Source of the DNA: Sthenelais limicola
Taxonomy: Eukaryota > Annelida > Polychaeta > Phyllodocida > Sigalionidae
DNA length: 64,000 bases
NCBI GenBank assembly: GCA_942159475.1
Contig: OW804097.1
Coordinates: 5,733,685-5,797,684 of the forward strand
Direction of reading: 5' to 3'
Every line of letters starts with the position of its first letter. Positions within the stretch are counted from its first letter, which is position 1. Shown in pieces: positions 31,951 to 42,720 of the stretch. The position numbers and the translations under genes are program-made. Below the pieces are notes generated by a model, which worked only from the letters and a program-made list of their open reading frames with translations, was not told the DNA's origin and did not search any database.

Positions 31951-32887
31951 TAAGTTTCAGCTATTTTGTTTGGTTTTCTGGGTAGTCCTTTAATCACTTT
32001 ATGAACTTGTCTTTTCTTTGTACTCTTTTAATATTTTACTATTAATGCTGTTTTGCCCTCTCTCGGGTGCGAGAGAGAGACCGCAGAGCAAAGAGTAATA
32101 TACCTGGGTGAAATCCATTTCTCTCTCAGGAGAAAATGGTGGAATCCACGGACAAGGATCCAGCCCAAAGGTATTTTATCCAACTCTCGCTATGAGAAGT
32201 TGTTTTATGCAGACAGAATGGGGCGAGTAAGAGGAGTCTGAGAAGAAGCACCACAGGACCAGAGCTTTTTGTCTATCTCCAAACCATTCTGCTTTGAAGT
32301 GTATTTTTCATTGAGGAGTTTTATAAGCCAAACTGCAGGAGAAAACATGTGCTCTGCAGTTATTTTAGGGTTTTTAATAATGAAAATACGGTAGTGTTGA
32401 CTACCCAACCGTTCTCGCTCTCAAAGGCCAAGAGAGAGAGACGGGCGCCCAGTCGGCCAGCGACGAGGTCCAGCGGGGGCCTCGGCTGGTCAGGCGGGCA
32501 GAGGAGACGTCGGTGACGACCGCACTAGAGGAATTTGTGTAGTAGAACCCCCAGAGGGAGACAGACATTTGTAGAAGTGTTCAGAAGCACACTTATATAC
32601 ACAAAGACTTCTCTTACCCATGTTGACTAAAAGACTTTTTAGTAATTGAATGAAGGCATCATACGATAATGAACCTTCCCCTAAGGAGACATCTCCAGAG
32701 ACATTTTTCTGACCGATTAAGGTCCCAAAGAGACATTTTTTTACCTTTGACTTGTATTATATCTATCTTCTTATCTTACTGCTTTAACATGTATGTTTTT
32801 AGTAATGTTACTTGTATTGATGGGGCGGACGGCTAGTATTTTGTTTGAAAGACTGTGTTTTCAATCAAAAGAAAAATATTGGACGAA
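31951..32887 (+). other. Non-coding interior of the gag-only element
   Basis: About 940 bases without a sense ORF of size. Two CTCTCTC/GAGAGAGA-flanked segments (near 32060 and 32415) are partly complementary and could fold. An arginine-rich open stretch near 32400-32570 may be what remains of a pol C-terminus. No RT or integrase motif is seen. Confidence 0.5.
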
Positions 32888-33493
32888 TGTAAAGAATTGC
32901 AATTCTTGCGAGCGGAATTTACCCATAGAGTGGCCGTCCCCCCCCTCCCCCTCTTCCCCCCCTCCCCTCCGCCTGGGCCTCGACCGCCACGCGGGACCTG
33001 GGTGGAGCGGGGGAGAGCGGGGCACTGGACATCTGTTGTTATGTGTCTACCTGTTTGATTGTCTTAGCAACCGAAATAGCATCGCCAATTGTTCTCCGGC
33101 GTGACTCTCATTACGGGGTGGGGGGAAGGGACTGGGGGAGGGAGGGGACGCTACATGCTTGGGTCAGGGATAATGGGAGGGGAGGGGGGGTTGAGGGCAA
33201 GGGATCCTCCGCGCAGGCACACAGCGCATGACCTTGGCGTGGGAGAGCGCTGGGGGTCATGATCATGTGGAGGAGGATCCCCCTCAGCCAATCATAAGGG
33301 TGGATCGCCGGGAGCACACTTTGCTATACCCATTTTGATGCTAATGAATAATTAACATGTGACTATAAATAAAGAGGACAGAGTAAGCTTGGACACACCT
33401 TGCTGCCTGGCCGAAGACTACTATCATCCGACTTCTCTGACTTCATCATTTTACATACCGAATCTCTGGGCAAATTGCCATTGCTTTCTCACA
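32888..33493 (+). repeat. 3' LTR of the gag-only element
   Basis: 606 bp, more than 99% identical to the 5' LTR by eye, ending GCTTTCTCACA, then the GTGT duplication and the rest of repeat Y. Confidence 0.92.
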
Positions 33494-34832
33494 GTGTATT
33501 CTTTAAAAAGCCGCCTGTCTGAAAAAGTCTGAAATGGACCCTGACATGGCCCATTCTTTACATAGAGTGCCAATATGAACATGACATTGACCTTGGAATA
33601 ATGACCTTGACCTTTCATCCAGGTCAATTGCATCAATGTATTTGTTGTCTCAGCAAATATTTTATAAATGTGCCAAATTGCAGAATTCTAAGTAAAATAT
33701 CCTTTGAATTGTACAATTTTTTGTTATCCCATTAATTCTTCCCTATTTTCCAGAACGGTTGCCATGGCAACAGCCAAAATTTGATATCTAATAAGGATAT
33801 TAGGAATGAAAGTAAAAGTATACTTCATATTCAACATTTATCCTCTGTAAATACTGGCTCTCAATAAAAAATATTTCTGAGGATGAGCATCCATAACTGG
33901 CATACCCCTATTTTTGCCCTCTTTATGGCAACACAAAGTATGCCATTTCTTCCTAGTTTGACCTTGGAAAAATGGCCTTGACCTTTCATCAAAGGTCAAT
34001 TGCTAAATATATTTGTTGTCCCATTAAGTATTCTATAAGTGAGCAAAATTCCAGAATTCTAAGTAAAATATGCTTTGAACTATTCAACCTTTTGTTATCC
34101 CATGAATTTTTACCCAATTTCCAGAACCGTTGCCATGGCAACAACAAAAAAAAGATATTTAATTAGAATATTAGGAATGAAATTGGAAATATACTTCATA
34201 TTCAACATATACCCACTGATAATGGTCATTCTCCCCAAGAATATTTTCTTGGAAGGGCATCCATATTTGGCTAACTCATATTACTGGCATCCTGGATGGC
34301 AACAGGAGCTATGCATTTTTTTCATAGTGTTCTAGTTGCTATGGTAACAGTATTGTACCTTAGCAACTTTAAGTCAGCGAATCTCTTACTAATGATGCTT
34401 TGGCAATTTCCTAGAATCAAATTATCAAGATAGATCAATAAATTACCTACTGAGGGGTGAATATGTTTGAGGGGAAATGGCATTTTGTGGGCCTTTTCTG
34501 GGTTTGACCTTGATAAATGTGACCTTGACCTTGATCAAAGGTCAAATGTCATAATAATTTGAATGCGCAATTTGGATGTCAATATTTTCCCAAAATATCA
34601 AAATATTCACACTACTCATCTCTGACTGAGGTTCATTTAAGTAATTTTACCTAAGAATTTCCATTTTTTCCTTCTGTTGCCATGGAAACCATGGAATAAA
34701 CAAAATGCCAGAATGCCAACAATGGTTTTCTTATAGGCCAGTATGAATGCTATATGGTGGTATGTGTTGTCAAGCTCTAACCAAAATGTTTAGCAACCCC
34801 CCCATTTTGGGCCTTGTGCTCCCTGACTATAT

Positions 34833-34884
34833 ATTAAAATCCATTTTTTGCGACTTGTGGCTCATTTTCCTGTGACACAACACA
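34833..34884 (-). repeat. Repeat W terminal fragment, reverse
   Basis: Lies four bases from the end of repeat Y. On the minus strand it reads TGTCACAGGAAAATGAG...GTCGCAAAAAATGGATTTT. Confidence 0.7.
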
Positions 34885-34975
34885 TAATTATACATTTGGG
34901 GAAGGTAAATTATACATTTGCATATAAATACTTATCTATAGACGTATTATACATTTATGTACCAGTATTCTGTAG

Positions 34976-35235
34976 AGGTAGTGTATTGCATTGTAACGCC
35001 AAGTAAAAGGACGGGAAGCTGGACTCCAGTAGCCCAATTAGTGGATAAAGGATGACAACAATTGTTGAGAAAACACTGCCCACCCTGTTCAGATTTACAC
35101 TGGATTTACATATGATTTAAGGATTTATGAGGATGCGCTGCCAGTGTTTGGATGCACACATATTTCCTAAGTATGCGGATTTAGTGAAGATTGGACTAGG
35201 ATTTAAAAAGTAAAATCAGGTTTTTTTTTCCAGTG
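34976..35235 (-). repeat. Dispersed repeat X, right copy
   Basis: Inverted counterpart of 15840-16091, including the GTTTTCTCAACAAT and CATCCTCATAAATCCTT blocks. Confidence 0.8.
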
Positions 35236-36880
35236 CTATATAATGTCACTCAACATTTTAAGAAAGATATATATATAAAGCACTATTAATTTCCAAACAC
35301 ATAACTTGATTTCAGAATTTATTCAATAATCGTTTAATGCAAATCTTGAAGTTTGAACGCTTTGAACAGGATTTGTTTAGGCAATATATATTAGCATTAT
35401 TTCGCTGGCCGTATTGGTGAAAATAGCGTATTGGTGAAAATAGAGTTTGTCAGAATTGGGTCGGGTAAACAGCGACAGCTATTGTAGCAATAAAGCACAA
35501 GGTTTGTTGTGTGAGGACCGTCTGGACTGCCAGGGACGTCCTGAGGCTAATGATTTTTTAATGACTATATTACATTTTTAGGATAATGAAACATACATTT
35601 AGACACCTAGAACATATTCCTAGCCTCATTAGAAGCAGAGATATGCCAGTTTACAGATTTGACATGTTCAGTGGCAGCCATCTTGAATATCTGAAATTGT
35701 TCAAGGTCAGGAACTTCACATCACACAGGAATGTGATATAGGGACCCCATAGATGATAAATCAAGAGAGAAAAAACTTTATCCAGGATTTCCGTGTTAGG
35801 CCAAAATTTGCCTTTCCCCTGCCGGACTATGTGGGTTGAGTGGTAAAGAGGGGAAGGCGAGGGTGGAGAGGAATGAAGTAGGAGCTTTGTCTAAGGCTCC
35901 TGGGAACCAAGCCAAGGTGAAGCCGAGGATTGTTTCAGGGAGCCTTAGACAAAATGAAGGACCATAACTGAAGGATCTAATGGCTTTAGTCCCCTTTTGT
36001 TGGGCTCATTAACAACAATTTATGAATGATTTCGAAGCAGAATGAACCAGTGGAAAGCCATGGTCTTGCCGTTTTGACCAGTAAATATCGTTTTGTATTT
36101 TCATTGATGTAAGCGGTCGGCTGGAAACAGAAGTCCAACACTAGTACAACTGTCTGTATGTGTACAACTGTCCTGGCCAGCCCAACAAACAGGGACTAAG
36201 AGCACTTAGTCCATTTTGGGTCAGAATCTTGGGGGTTTTAGCATTCATTTATGGGAGTACAGACCGATAGTAAGCTCACGGTCTATAACGTTCCTTGTCG
36301 CCCATTGGCCACCTTCCGAAATCCCTACCCACCCTGGTCTGTAGCATGCCTCCCATTGGCTGTTACGCGCTCACCCATCAAGGACTAAAACCAATAAACA
36401 GCTCAGATTTTATCATTCAAACAGTCTGTAGGCGCAGTGACGTCCCTCAGCCTACAGACCGTTCTCACGCTAAAATCATCATTGTTTATTGCTATATTAG
36501 GTGGCGAGAGCAGCAAGGGTTATAGAGGTGTGTTCTATTGGTCGCTAGAGTGCAGCAATGATCCAGGATTAAACCCATAGGTTAATGCCACAACCATTCT
36601 CAGCTGCTATTATGACAAAACAAATCTTAACAAGTTAACTCATGTTATGACTTACCGGACTGGATTTATTAATATTCTGCTGCTGTTATATGTTTATATA
36701 ATGCTGTTATATGTTTATATAATGCAAATGTGGACGTTTTAGAAACCCTGTAGCAAAAACAACCAGACAAAAAATACAAAAAACATTATATAGTGTGCCT
36801 AGATATTTCCATTGCACCAAACTCCCGAATGGTGATTTTCCAAACTAATTCCCAAACATGTTTTCAGCAAAAAAGTATAT
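35236..36880. other. Non-coding; possible UGT promoter region near 36.3-36.55 kb
   Basis: No ORF. The stretch 36295-36560 carries two CCCATTGGC boxes and one CTATTGGTCGC (inverted CCAAT), and a TGACGTCC CRE-like site at about 36439. A doubled CAGACCG...CTCACG motif lies near 36260 and 36465. It is 0.65-0.9 kb upstream of the splice acceptor that precedes the UGT start codon, so a promoter and non-coding first exon here are plausible but unproven. Confidence 0.3.
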
Positions 36881-37048
36881 GTGATGTGTTGCAGAAAGAT
36901 GAGTCATTTATCAAAAGAAATAGAGATTTTTGAAAAGATGAGATTCAGATAAAAGTCTTAAATTCTGTCCATGTTTAGGAAAAACGTCTTAAATTTTCCT
37001 GAAGGGAAGCAGTCACGTAAAGAGTAGGCTATACTTAGTTCCTTATAT
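36881..37048 (+). repeat. Repeat W, diverged partial copy
   Basis: Begins GTGATGTGTTGCAG and follows the inner sequence of the 39107-39514 element (complement), with GATGAGATTCAG, CCATGTTTAGG and TACTTAGTTCC blocks. It ends about 160 bases before the UGT acceptor. Confidence 0.55.
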
Positions 37049-37232
37049 AGGACAGACTGGGATGCTCTCTCCAAAATGAAAAACTGATCTTTTTTTGGTC
37101 CTAAAAAGAAGAAAATGTTCTTAAAATGAAATGATTTAAAATATTCCTAGCTCATATATGCCTCACAAACCCTAATATGCGAGTATTGTTTCTTATTGTC
37201 TCACTATAGGAGGAAGAGAAGACTTGAACAAC

Positions 37233-38789
37233 ATGGAGACAGAACAAATCCTTTTCCTCCTTTTAATTTTTTCATTTGTGGTCGCCTCATCAAATGCTTC
37301 AAAAATCCTTCTTGTACCGTATGGTATGTACAGTCACATTAACATCTACACAAAGCTGGGAAGTGCCTTGAAAGATGACGGTCATGATGTCTGGGCTCTT
37401 GTAATGGAAAAATTCCAAGGAAATGTTGAGAAAAAGGGAATAAATGCCCTGACATACCCCTTACTCCCAGAGAATGATCTTCACGCCCAGATGGATGTTT
37501 GGACGGCTGAAAGCCCCAACGGTGAAGGGGTCTGGGAAAAGTTTTTGAATAATCAATTTTGGGTTATGGCTAACAGTAGGAACTGCGATGTGGTCATGAA
37601 GGACAAGAATTTGATGAAAAGAATCGAGAAAGAAAAGTTTGACTTGCTTATTATGGATGGTGTCGATGAGATTATTTGTCATTTAATGATTCCTTACAAC
37701 TTTGATATTCCATTTATTACTGTGCACGGATTCCAAACAACAGCTTGGGTATCTGGAGTGACGGGTATGCCTTCTATTGAACCTGAAGTTGGTTTGGACC
37801 ACTCAAACAAAATGGACTTTTGGGAAAGAATTGAAAATCTCAAATATTGGTATGAAAAATATGAGAGTTTCTATTATGAACTCTACAAGCCTCACATGGA
37901 ATATGCTCCATCACACAAGCCACAGATTTCCTTAAAGAAAGTGGCAGAGATGGCTGAAATGTACCTGATGAATTATGAAGTAATGTGTCTTGATTACCCA
38001 CGAGTATCTGCACCCAATATGCAGTACCTGGGTGGCGGTACTGCCACACCTGCCAAACCTCTACCAGAAGATCTTGAGGCCTTTATGGCAAGTGCAGAAC
38101 ATGGTGTAGTCTTGATGAGCCTGGGTTCTATGTTGGCTGCACGGCAAGTCTGGAAAGTCATCGGTGAAAAGATATTCGACGCCTTTGGACGACTTCCACA
38201 AAAGGTCTTAGTGCAGTATCGATTGGATGAAATCTATGGCAACATTCCAGACAATGTGAAACTTATGAAGTGGATTCCACAGAATGATCTTCTTGGTCAC
38301 CCCAAAATGCGACTTTTTATAATGCACGGTGGAAACAATGGTCAAAATGAAGCAGTTTACCACGGAGTTCCTATGGTTGTTATGCCAATTTTTTTCGATC
38401 AAATCTACAATGCAAGGCGAATCCAAGCCCATGCATATGGCGATTTCATTGCAGATAAAAACAGTTTTACATCAGATGAATTATATCAAAAGATGACAGA
38501 GGTTATCAATAATGACACTTATTCAAAAAATATCGGAAAATGTTCAAGAATTATGAAAAGTATGCCTTCGGCCCAGGAGAAATTTGTGTTTTGGGTGAAC
38601 CATATTCTTCAGTTTGGCGGAGCTCATCTCAGACCACCGAGTCTTGATATGCCCCTTTACGAGGTACTAATGCTGGATATTCTAGCTTATTATCTAGTAA
38701 TGGGTCTTGTAGCTCTACATGGTGGTCTATTCATCCTGTACTTGATTGTTAAAAAATTATTTGGGTTATCCAAAGCAAAGAAAGATTAG
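37233..38789 (+). CDS. UDP-glucuronosyltransferase (UGT), uninterrupted CDS
   Basis: The product is a GT1-family enzyme of the ER that transfers a sugar from a UDP-sugar to small lipophilic acceptors. It is 518 aa from the ATG at 37233, the usual UGT length. A CTCACTATAG acceptor at about 37209 suggests an intron in the 5' UTR. Features: an N-terminal signal peptide (about 1-22); a candidate catalytic His35 in PYGMYSH; FDLLIMD, the usual place of the catalytic-dyad Asp; the sugar-nucleotide signature from W347 (WIPQNDLLGHP, MHGGNNGQNEA, YHGVPMVV) to DQ at 389-390; a C-terminal membrane helix (about 485-508); and a lysine tail ending KAKKD, a KxKxx-type ER retrieval signal. The usual FGDQ..N is FFDQIYN here. 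No stop or frameshift. UGTs often occur in clusters, but no second copy is in the window. Confidence 0.93.
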   Translation: METEQILFLLLIFSFVVASSNASKILLVPYGMYSHINIYTKLGSALKDDGHDVWALVMEKFQGNVEKKGINALTYPLLPENDLHAQMDVWTAESPNGEGVWEKFLNNQFWVMANSRNCDVVMKDKNLMKRIEKEKFDLLIMDGVDEIICHLMIPYNFDIPFITVHGFQTTAWVSGVTGMPSIEPEVGLDHSNKMDFWERIENLKYWYEKYESFYYELYKPHMEYAPSHKPQISLKKVAEMAEMYLMNYEVMCLDYPRVSAPNMQYLGGGTATPAKPLPEDLEAFMASAEHGVVLMSLGSMLAARQVWKVIGEKIFDAFGRLPQKVLVQYRLDEIYGNIPDNVKLMKWIPQNDLLGHPKMRLFIMHGGNNGQNEAVYHGVPMVVMPIFFDQIYNARRIQAHAYGDFIADKNSFTSDELYQKMTEVINNDTYSKNIGKCSRIMKSMPSAQEKFVFWVNHILQFGGAHLRPPSLDMPLYEVLMLDILAYYLVMGLVALHGGLFILYLIVKKLFGLSKAKKD

Positions 38790-39106
38790 GGCTGTACAGT
38801 AGATGCCTAGGAGTAGATGATTGCTGCGACAGACCCTTTAAAATTAACAGAGAACTAATTAAAGCCATGGATCCACTGGTGCGACATGATGTGCAATGAA
38901 ACACGATGACCATTTTGAAACGTTTTCAGAATCAATTTAAGACAATTGTAACATATGTTATGTTGTAAAATTGACAAGCATAAATTGTCTAATTTCTGAG
39001 TTAAAGTTGTCTCATTTGAAGCATACATATCTGTGTGTTGCGTTGATTAATTTCTCGCCCAACTACTGACCCTGAATTATTACGAAGAATGGCCCGCATT
39101 TCTTCA
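38790..39106 (+). other. UGT 3' flank
   Basis: Presumed 3' UTR and flanking DNA. No AATAAA is seen before the next repeat begins. Confidence 0.4.
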
Positions 39107-39514
39107 ATGTGTTATAGGAAAGAGTCATAAGTTGCAAAATTGATATTTTTCATAGTGTTTTTTTCACAAAATCCCTTTTATTGAAATGTTCTGATATTTA
39201 GAAGGTGTAGCACTTATAGTCATATTAATCTATCTAACAAATTTTGGGACATTATATTGAATGTATCTTTGCGTTTTGAAGGCCTTTGTATGGAGTAAAC
39301 TTAGTTACTTTACTGATAAATACCCATCCAGAAAAATTGCAAACTTTTTTTTCTAAGAATACAAATATCAAACTTAAAATATAGAAATACTACTTAAATG
39401 TCCTTCATGTTTACTATCATTGGAATCAGCTTGACCTCCTCTTTCCAAATTTTATGATATCTCAAAATCCATATTTTGCGACTTTTGACTCATTTTCCTA
39501 AAACCGATCACATA
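39107..39514. mobile_element. MITE family W, complete copy
   Basis: About 408 bp with long inverted ends (about 46-52 bp). The left reads TGTTATAGGAAAGAGTCATA; the right, as complement, reads GTTTTAGGAAAATGAGTCAA, continuing into TCGCAAAATAT. Partial copies at 16801, 34833, 36881 and 44401 share this terminus. Non-coding. Confidence 0.7.
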
Positions 39515-40500
39515 ATATTATGTTCTTTTTGTCTTGTATGTTATGTCGCATGTTATGTTGTATCAGTGGAAACCAGCCTTCTGTCAACCTCAGTGCATGC
39601 AAATAATATCACTTCATCAGGCCAGACACCAAGATATCTGAAGTGTCTGTCTCATTTTCTAATTCTAATTTTCTTTGCGGCAATTAATTCACTCTTAATT
39701 TTGCTTTGCCGTTGATGTTTTAGAATAGACACTGACAAACGCTATTCTGCTGAAAATTTGTAATATTCCAACGGTCTTAATTTTGTTTTGCTATAGCAAT
39801 AAATCTTATATATATATATACAACTTTCTTTTTTAAAAAAATAGTAGAGCTCAATGATTTTTGACCGTTATTTCACCACAAACAGCGGTAGCCCCCAAAC
39901 CGAGGGAATTAATACTTTTAGTTGCAGATCTTTGGATTCAACGTATTCAACCAATTCAGCCAGATATATAAGTTATATTCAGCCAGATATATAATCTAAC
40001 CTGCTTAAGTAACATGGAATGTCAGTCAGAAATGCCCACTCTTATAACGGCCCAGCATGGTGCAACCAGGGCGGTTACACCCATCCAGCAAACCCCCAGA
40101 ATCCAAAGGCGACTAAATAATAAGAATCCTGTAAATGGGTGAAAATACTAAAACATAGCTCTCTTTGAACTGGTACAATTCTGAAAGCTCATTCTGTGTT
40201 CAGCTAAGCATTGACATGAGCACGGCAATGTCAAGGACATCAGACCATACAACAACAATTGATGTGGGGGCAATTCAAAACCTCCACTCAACTACATACA
40301 CACTTTCAGCTTCAACATTCCATGTTTTATGCAAAGTACTGGAAAAAGGGTCACCAACCAAACTTTTTGTTTTTCATAGCTTGATTATTCTCAGAGATTA
40401 GTGAATCATATTTGGTTATTGACTTAACTATTAATTTATAATGAAAAGAATAAAGTTCTTGCTTTATGCTTGCTTGGATAAACATCTACTTATCACCAAC
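39515..40500. other. Non-coding stretch
   Basis: AT-rich, with a TA-dinucleotide run (about 39810-39822) and a short doubled CAGCCAGATATATAA motif near 39958 and 39980. No gene. Confidence 0.45.
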
Positions 40501-40514
40501 CAAACCCTAGAGCT

Positions 40515-40740
40515 ATACAGCTGGAGTTGCCATTACCCCTCCCTCCATGACTCATAACTACTTGTCTAAGAGATAGAGCCACGCCCACATCCAGGAGTAG
40601 CACGTAAGCTGCTCCTGTGAGGGTTGCTTGTTCAATAAAGCTATGCTTTAGTTGCTAACTGAATCTTCTTGTGTCAAGTTGTCTGCTCCTTCTTTGATAT
40701 TCTCCATTACCTTATAGTAGTTAAATATCCTGACTCTATA
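40515..40740 (+). repeat. LTR-like fragment
   Basis: Contains a GC-richer block (GAGCCACGCCCACATCCAGG), an imperfect hairpin GGAGTAGCACGTAAGCTGCTCC, then AATAAAGCTATGC. This is the layout of a retroelement LTR. No second copy, clean ends or target duplication in the window. Confidence 0.3.
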
Positions 40741-40947
40741 ATAGTGACAAACTCAAGCAAAATATTATCTACATATACCATCAAGCCAACTCTTAAAGAC
40801 AACAAATTTATATTTTAGAACAATAACATTACCTAACCCTTCATAAGTTATCGTTATAATTATCTTTCACTTAACACTTCTACCTTATTATTGATTATTC
40901 ATAATCATTATTCAATGTTATATAAACCAATTAACACCTAGATCTGA

Positions 40948-41226
40948 CAATGGAGAACAAATCGAAAATTTGATCAATTCAAGGAGACTGTCAACTATCT
41001 GCCATCTTTCATAGACACAAGGACAACGAGGAGTCAAGCTGCTAGGCAAGCAGAAGTTTGTGGGAGAGTTCAGGAGAAAACTACTTCTGATTTCTCCTTT
41101 GATTTGTTTAACGATTCAGACGACTCCCCCAGTGGTGAGCCCGATGGTAGAGTTGTATTCATTGACCCAGAAAATGTATGCTTTAATAGACACCAAGATG
41201 GTGATCCTGAGTGGTTTAGAAGCTGA
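40948..41226 (+). CDS. Start-less coding-like frame, hypothetical
   Basis: 92 codons are open between TGA (40945-40947) and TGA (41224-41226), with no ATG start. The peptide looks protein-like: FDQFKETVNYLPSFIDT, TTRSQAARQAEVCGRVQEKT, DLFNDSDDSPSGEPDG, ending DGDPEWFRS. It lies 200 bases after the LTR-like fragment and might be the start of a decayed gag. Not recognised. Confidence 0.3.
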   Translation, partial: QWRTNRKFDQFKETVNYLPSFIDTRTTRSQAARQAEVCGRVQEKTTSDFSFDLFNDSDDSPSGEPDGRVVFIDPENVCFNRHQDGDPEWFRS

Positions 41227-41830
41227 GATATTGGTAGATATAGGTTTTTACATAATGCTGACCTTGAAAATCCAAGATGGCCGCCATAATATACAAGAGT
41301 GGTTCATATAGAAATCATAAAGTCCATGGACAGCATGTGGGTAAATTTGGCCCTTTGATCTATCCTCATCTATCTCAAATCTGGCCTCAAGCTACCTCAC
41401 TAACACAACTATAATTATTGCCCCTCAATGGCAGCCATATTGGATTTTGACCTAGAAAATGACCTTAAAAGAGATAAATGATTTCAGAAATTGTGTCCTC
41501 ACTCCGGAAAATACATTACAATTGGTGTTACAAAAGTATGTGTGGTTAATTGGAGCTGAGCTATGACATTCTAGTTTCATGGCAGCAGCCATGTTGGATT
41601 TTGACCTTGAAATGATCTTTAAACTGAATATAGGCCACAGAAATGAATTCCTCATACTTAAAAAGTGAAAAGAAAAGTGGTATTACACTTAAAAATCCAG
41701 CCAGTAGAAGTCAAAATATGGTGCATTTGAGGTTTGGTTGCAGCCATTTTGAATTTTGCATTTACCGGCCACCAGGGGTTTCCCCCAACTTGTAGTCAGT
41801 GATTTTGAAAACCTTATGACCTGAGGTCAA
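41227..41830. repeat. Degenerate ~150-bp periodic sequence
   Basis: The motif GCCAT(A/G/T)TTG(G/A)ATTTTG(A/C) recurs at about 41433, 41587 and 41745, and once in reverse at about 41258. The reverse copy and two of the forward copies adjoin TGACCTTGAAA-like sequence. It is probably an old, diverged tandem repeat; a similar block lies at 35670-35710. Confidence 0.5.
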
Positions 41831-42173
41831 TAAACCTGGTCTAACGAATTTATCCTTGTTTGTTTCTTCCTTTCACGAAATTTGTGTCTTGTGTAATAAG
41901 ATAATGATAATAATATGGGTAGGCCTAATGCAAACAGCAGGGATTACAGCTGGCATGATGTCAACCCCCCACCTCCCCACCCCGACCCCGACCCCAAGAA
42001 ATGTATGTATATGAAAATAATAAAAAGGATTATAGATGCAAATAATATGATAAAATAGTAAGGAGAATAATGCAAGTATAAGGGAGTAAAGGGTGATGAA
42101 CGCCCCTCAAAAAAAAAAAAAATCGCCCCCCCCCACCCCCCTCCCGCACCGCCAGACCTATAGGCGGACCTAT
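41831..42173. other. Low-complexity C/A-rich sequence
   Basis: Contains CCCACCTCCCCACCCCGACC (about 41966-41986) and an A13/C10 run near 42110-42134. No gene. Confidence 0.5.
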
Positions 42174-42412
42174 ATGGGTCAGATTTTCAGAAAATGTACA
42201 ATTGGCAGCTGTACACATTTAGTAAATTCTGCAAAATTAGGCTGCAAATTGGCCAATACTAGGTCAATTCGAGTATATTCAGCATTGCAGTGATTCTAGC
42301 AATCTGTTTGGTTAGGTTGAACTGTATTTTGAACTTTATTTTCGTCTGAAATTTGGGGTATTTGACAAGATTGGTGAAGTTGAATTGTACATTTTCTGAA
42401 AATCTGACCCAT
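42174..42412 (+). mobile_element. MITE family A, copy 4 (best preserved)
   Basis: 239 bp. The left end ATGGGTCAGATTTTCAGAAA and the right end TTTTCTGAAAATCTGACCCAT are almost perfect complements, flanked by TA on both sides (TAT|ATGGG, CCCAT|AT). Confidence 0.92.
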
Positions 42413-42519
42413 ATTGTGATGCCTGCCCCATCCCCCTACATATCTCCCCCAACCCTCCCCCTCCTAGACTCAAGTAATATAATAACATAGTAAGGAGAAT
42501 GATGCACAAAGTGCAATGA

Positions 42520-42720
42520 GCCCCCCCCCCCCCCCCAAAAAAAAAAAAAAAAAAAAAAATAAAAAAAAAAAAATAAATAGATAAATAAATAAAAATAAAA
42601 ATAAAATAAATAATAAAAGCAAAAGCAAATTTTATGTAAAAATAATAGCGTGATCAGTTCTCCCTGGTCCCCCTCCCGTCCCCCCCCCTTCTATTAATAA
42701 ATAGATCTAAATAAAAAATA
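42520..42720. repeat. Poly-C/poly-A and (AAAT)n low-complexity tract
   Basis: C15 is followed by long A-runs with AATA/AAATA units, then CCCCTCCCGTCCCCCCCC. Simple sequence only. Confidence 0.85.

Larger units (their letters stand above)
30345..33493 (+). mobile_element. Complete gag-only LTR retrotransposon (3149 bp)
   Basis: Two 606-bp direct LTRs (30345-30950, 32888-33493) differ at only about four positions that I can see. They are flanked by the 4-bp duplication GTGT (30341-30344, 33494-33497). A primer-binding-site-like TGGCGACC follows the 5' LTR at 30952. The interior encodes one Gag-like ORF and no protease, RT, RNase H or integrase, so movement must rely on another element's enzymes. 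The purine tract before the 3' LTR is weak. The left copy of repeat Y preserves the pre-insertion site. Confidence 0.9.
30303..34828 (-). repeat. Repeat Y, right copy, split by an LTR element
   Basis: Inverted counterpart of 18973-20527. It is interrupted after GAATGTGT (30344) by the gag-only LTR element and resumes at GTGTATTC (33494). Without the insertion it is about 1.37 kb. It lacks the 157-bp insertion found in the left copy. Both GTTGCCATGGCAAC palindromes are kept (33758-33771, 34129-34142). Confidence 0.88.
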
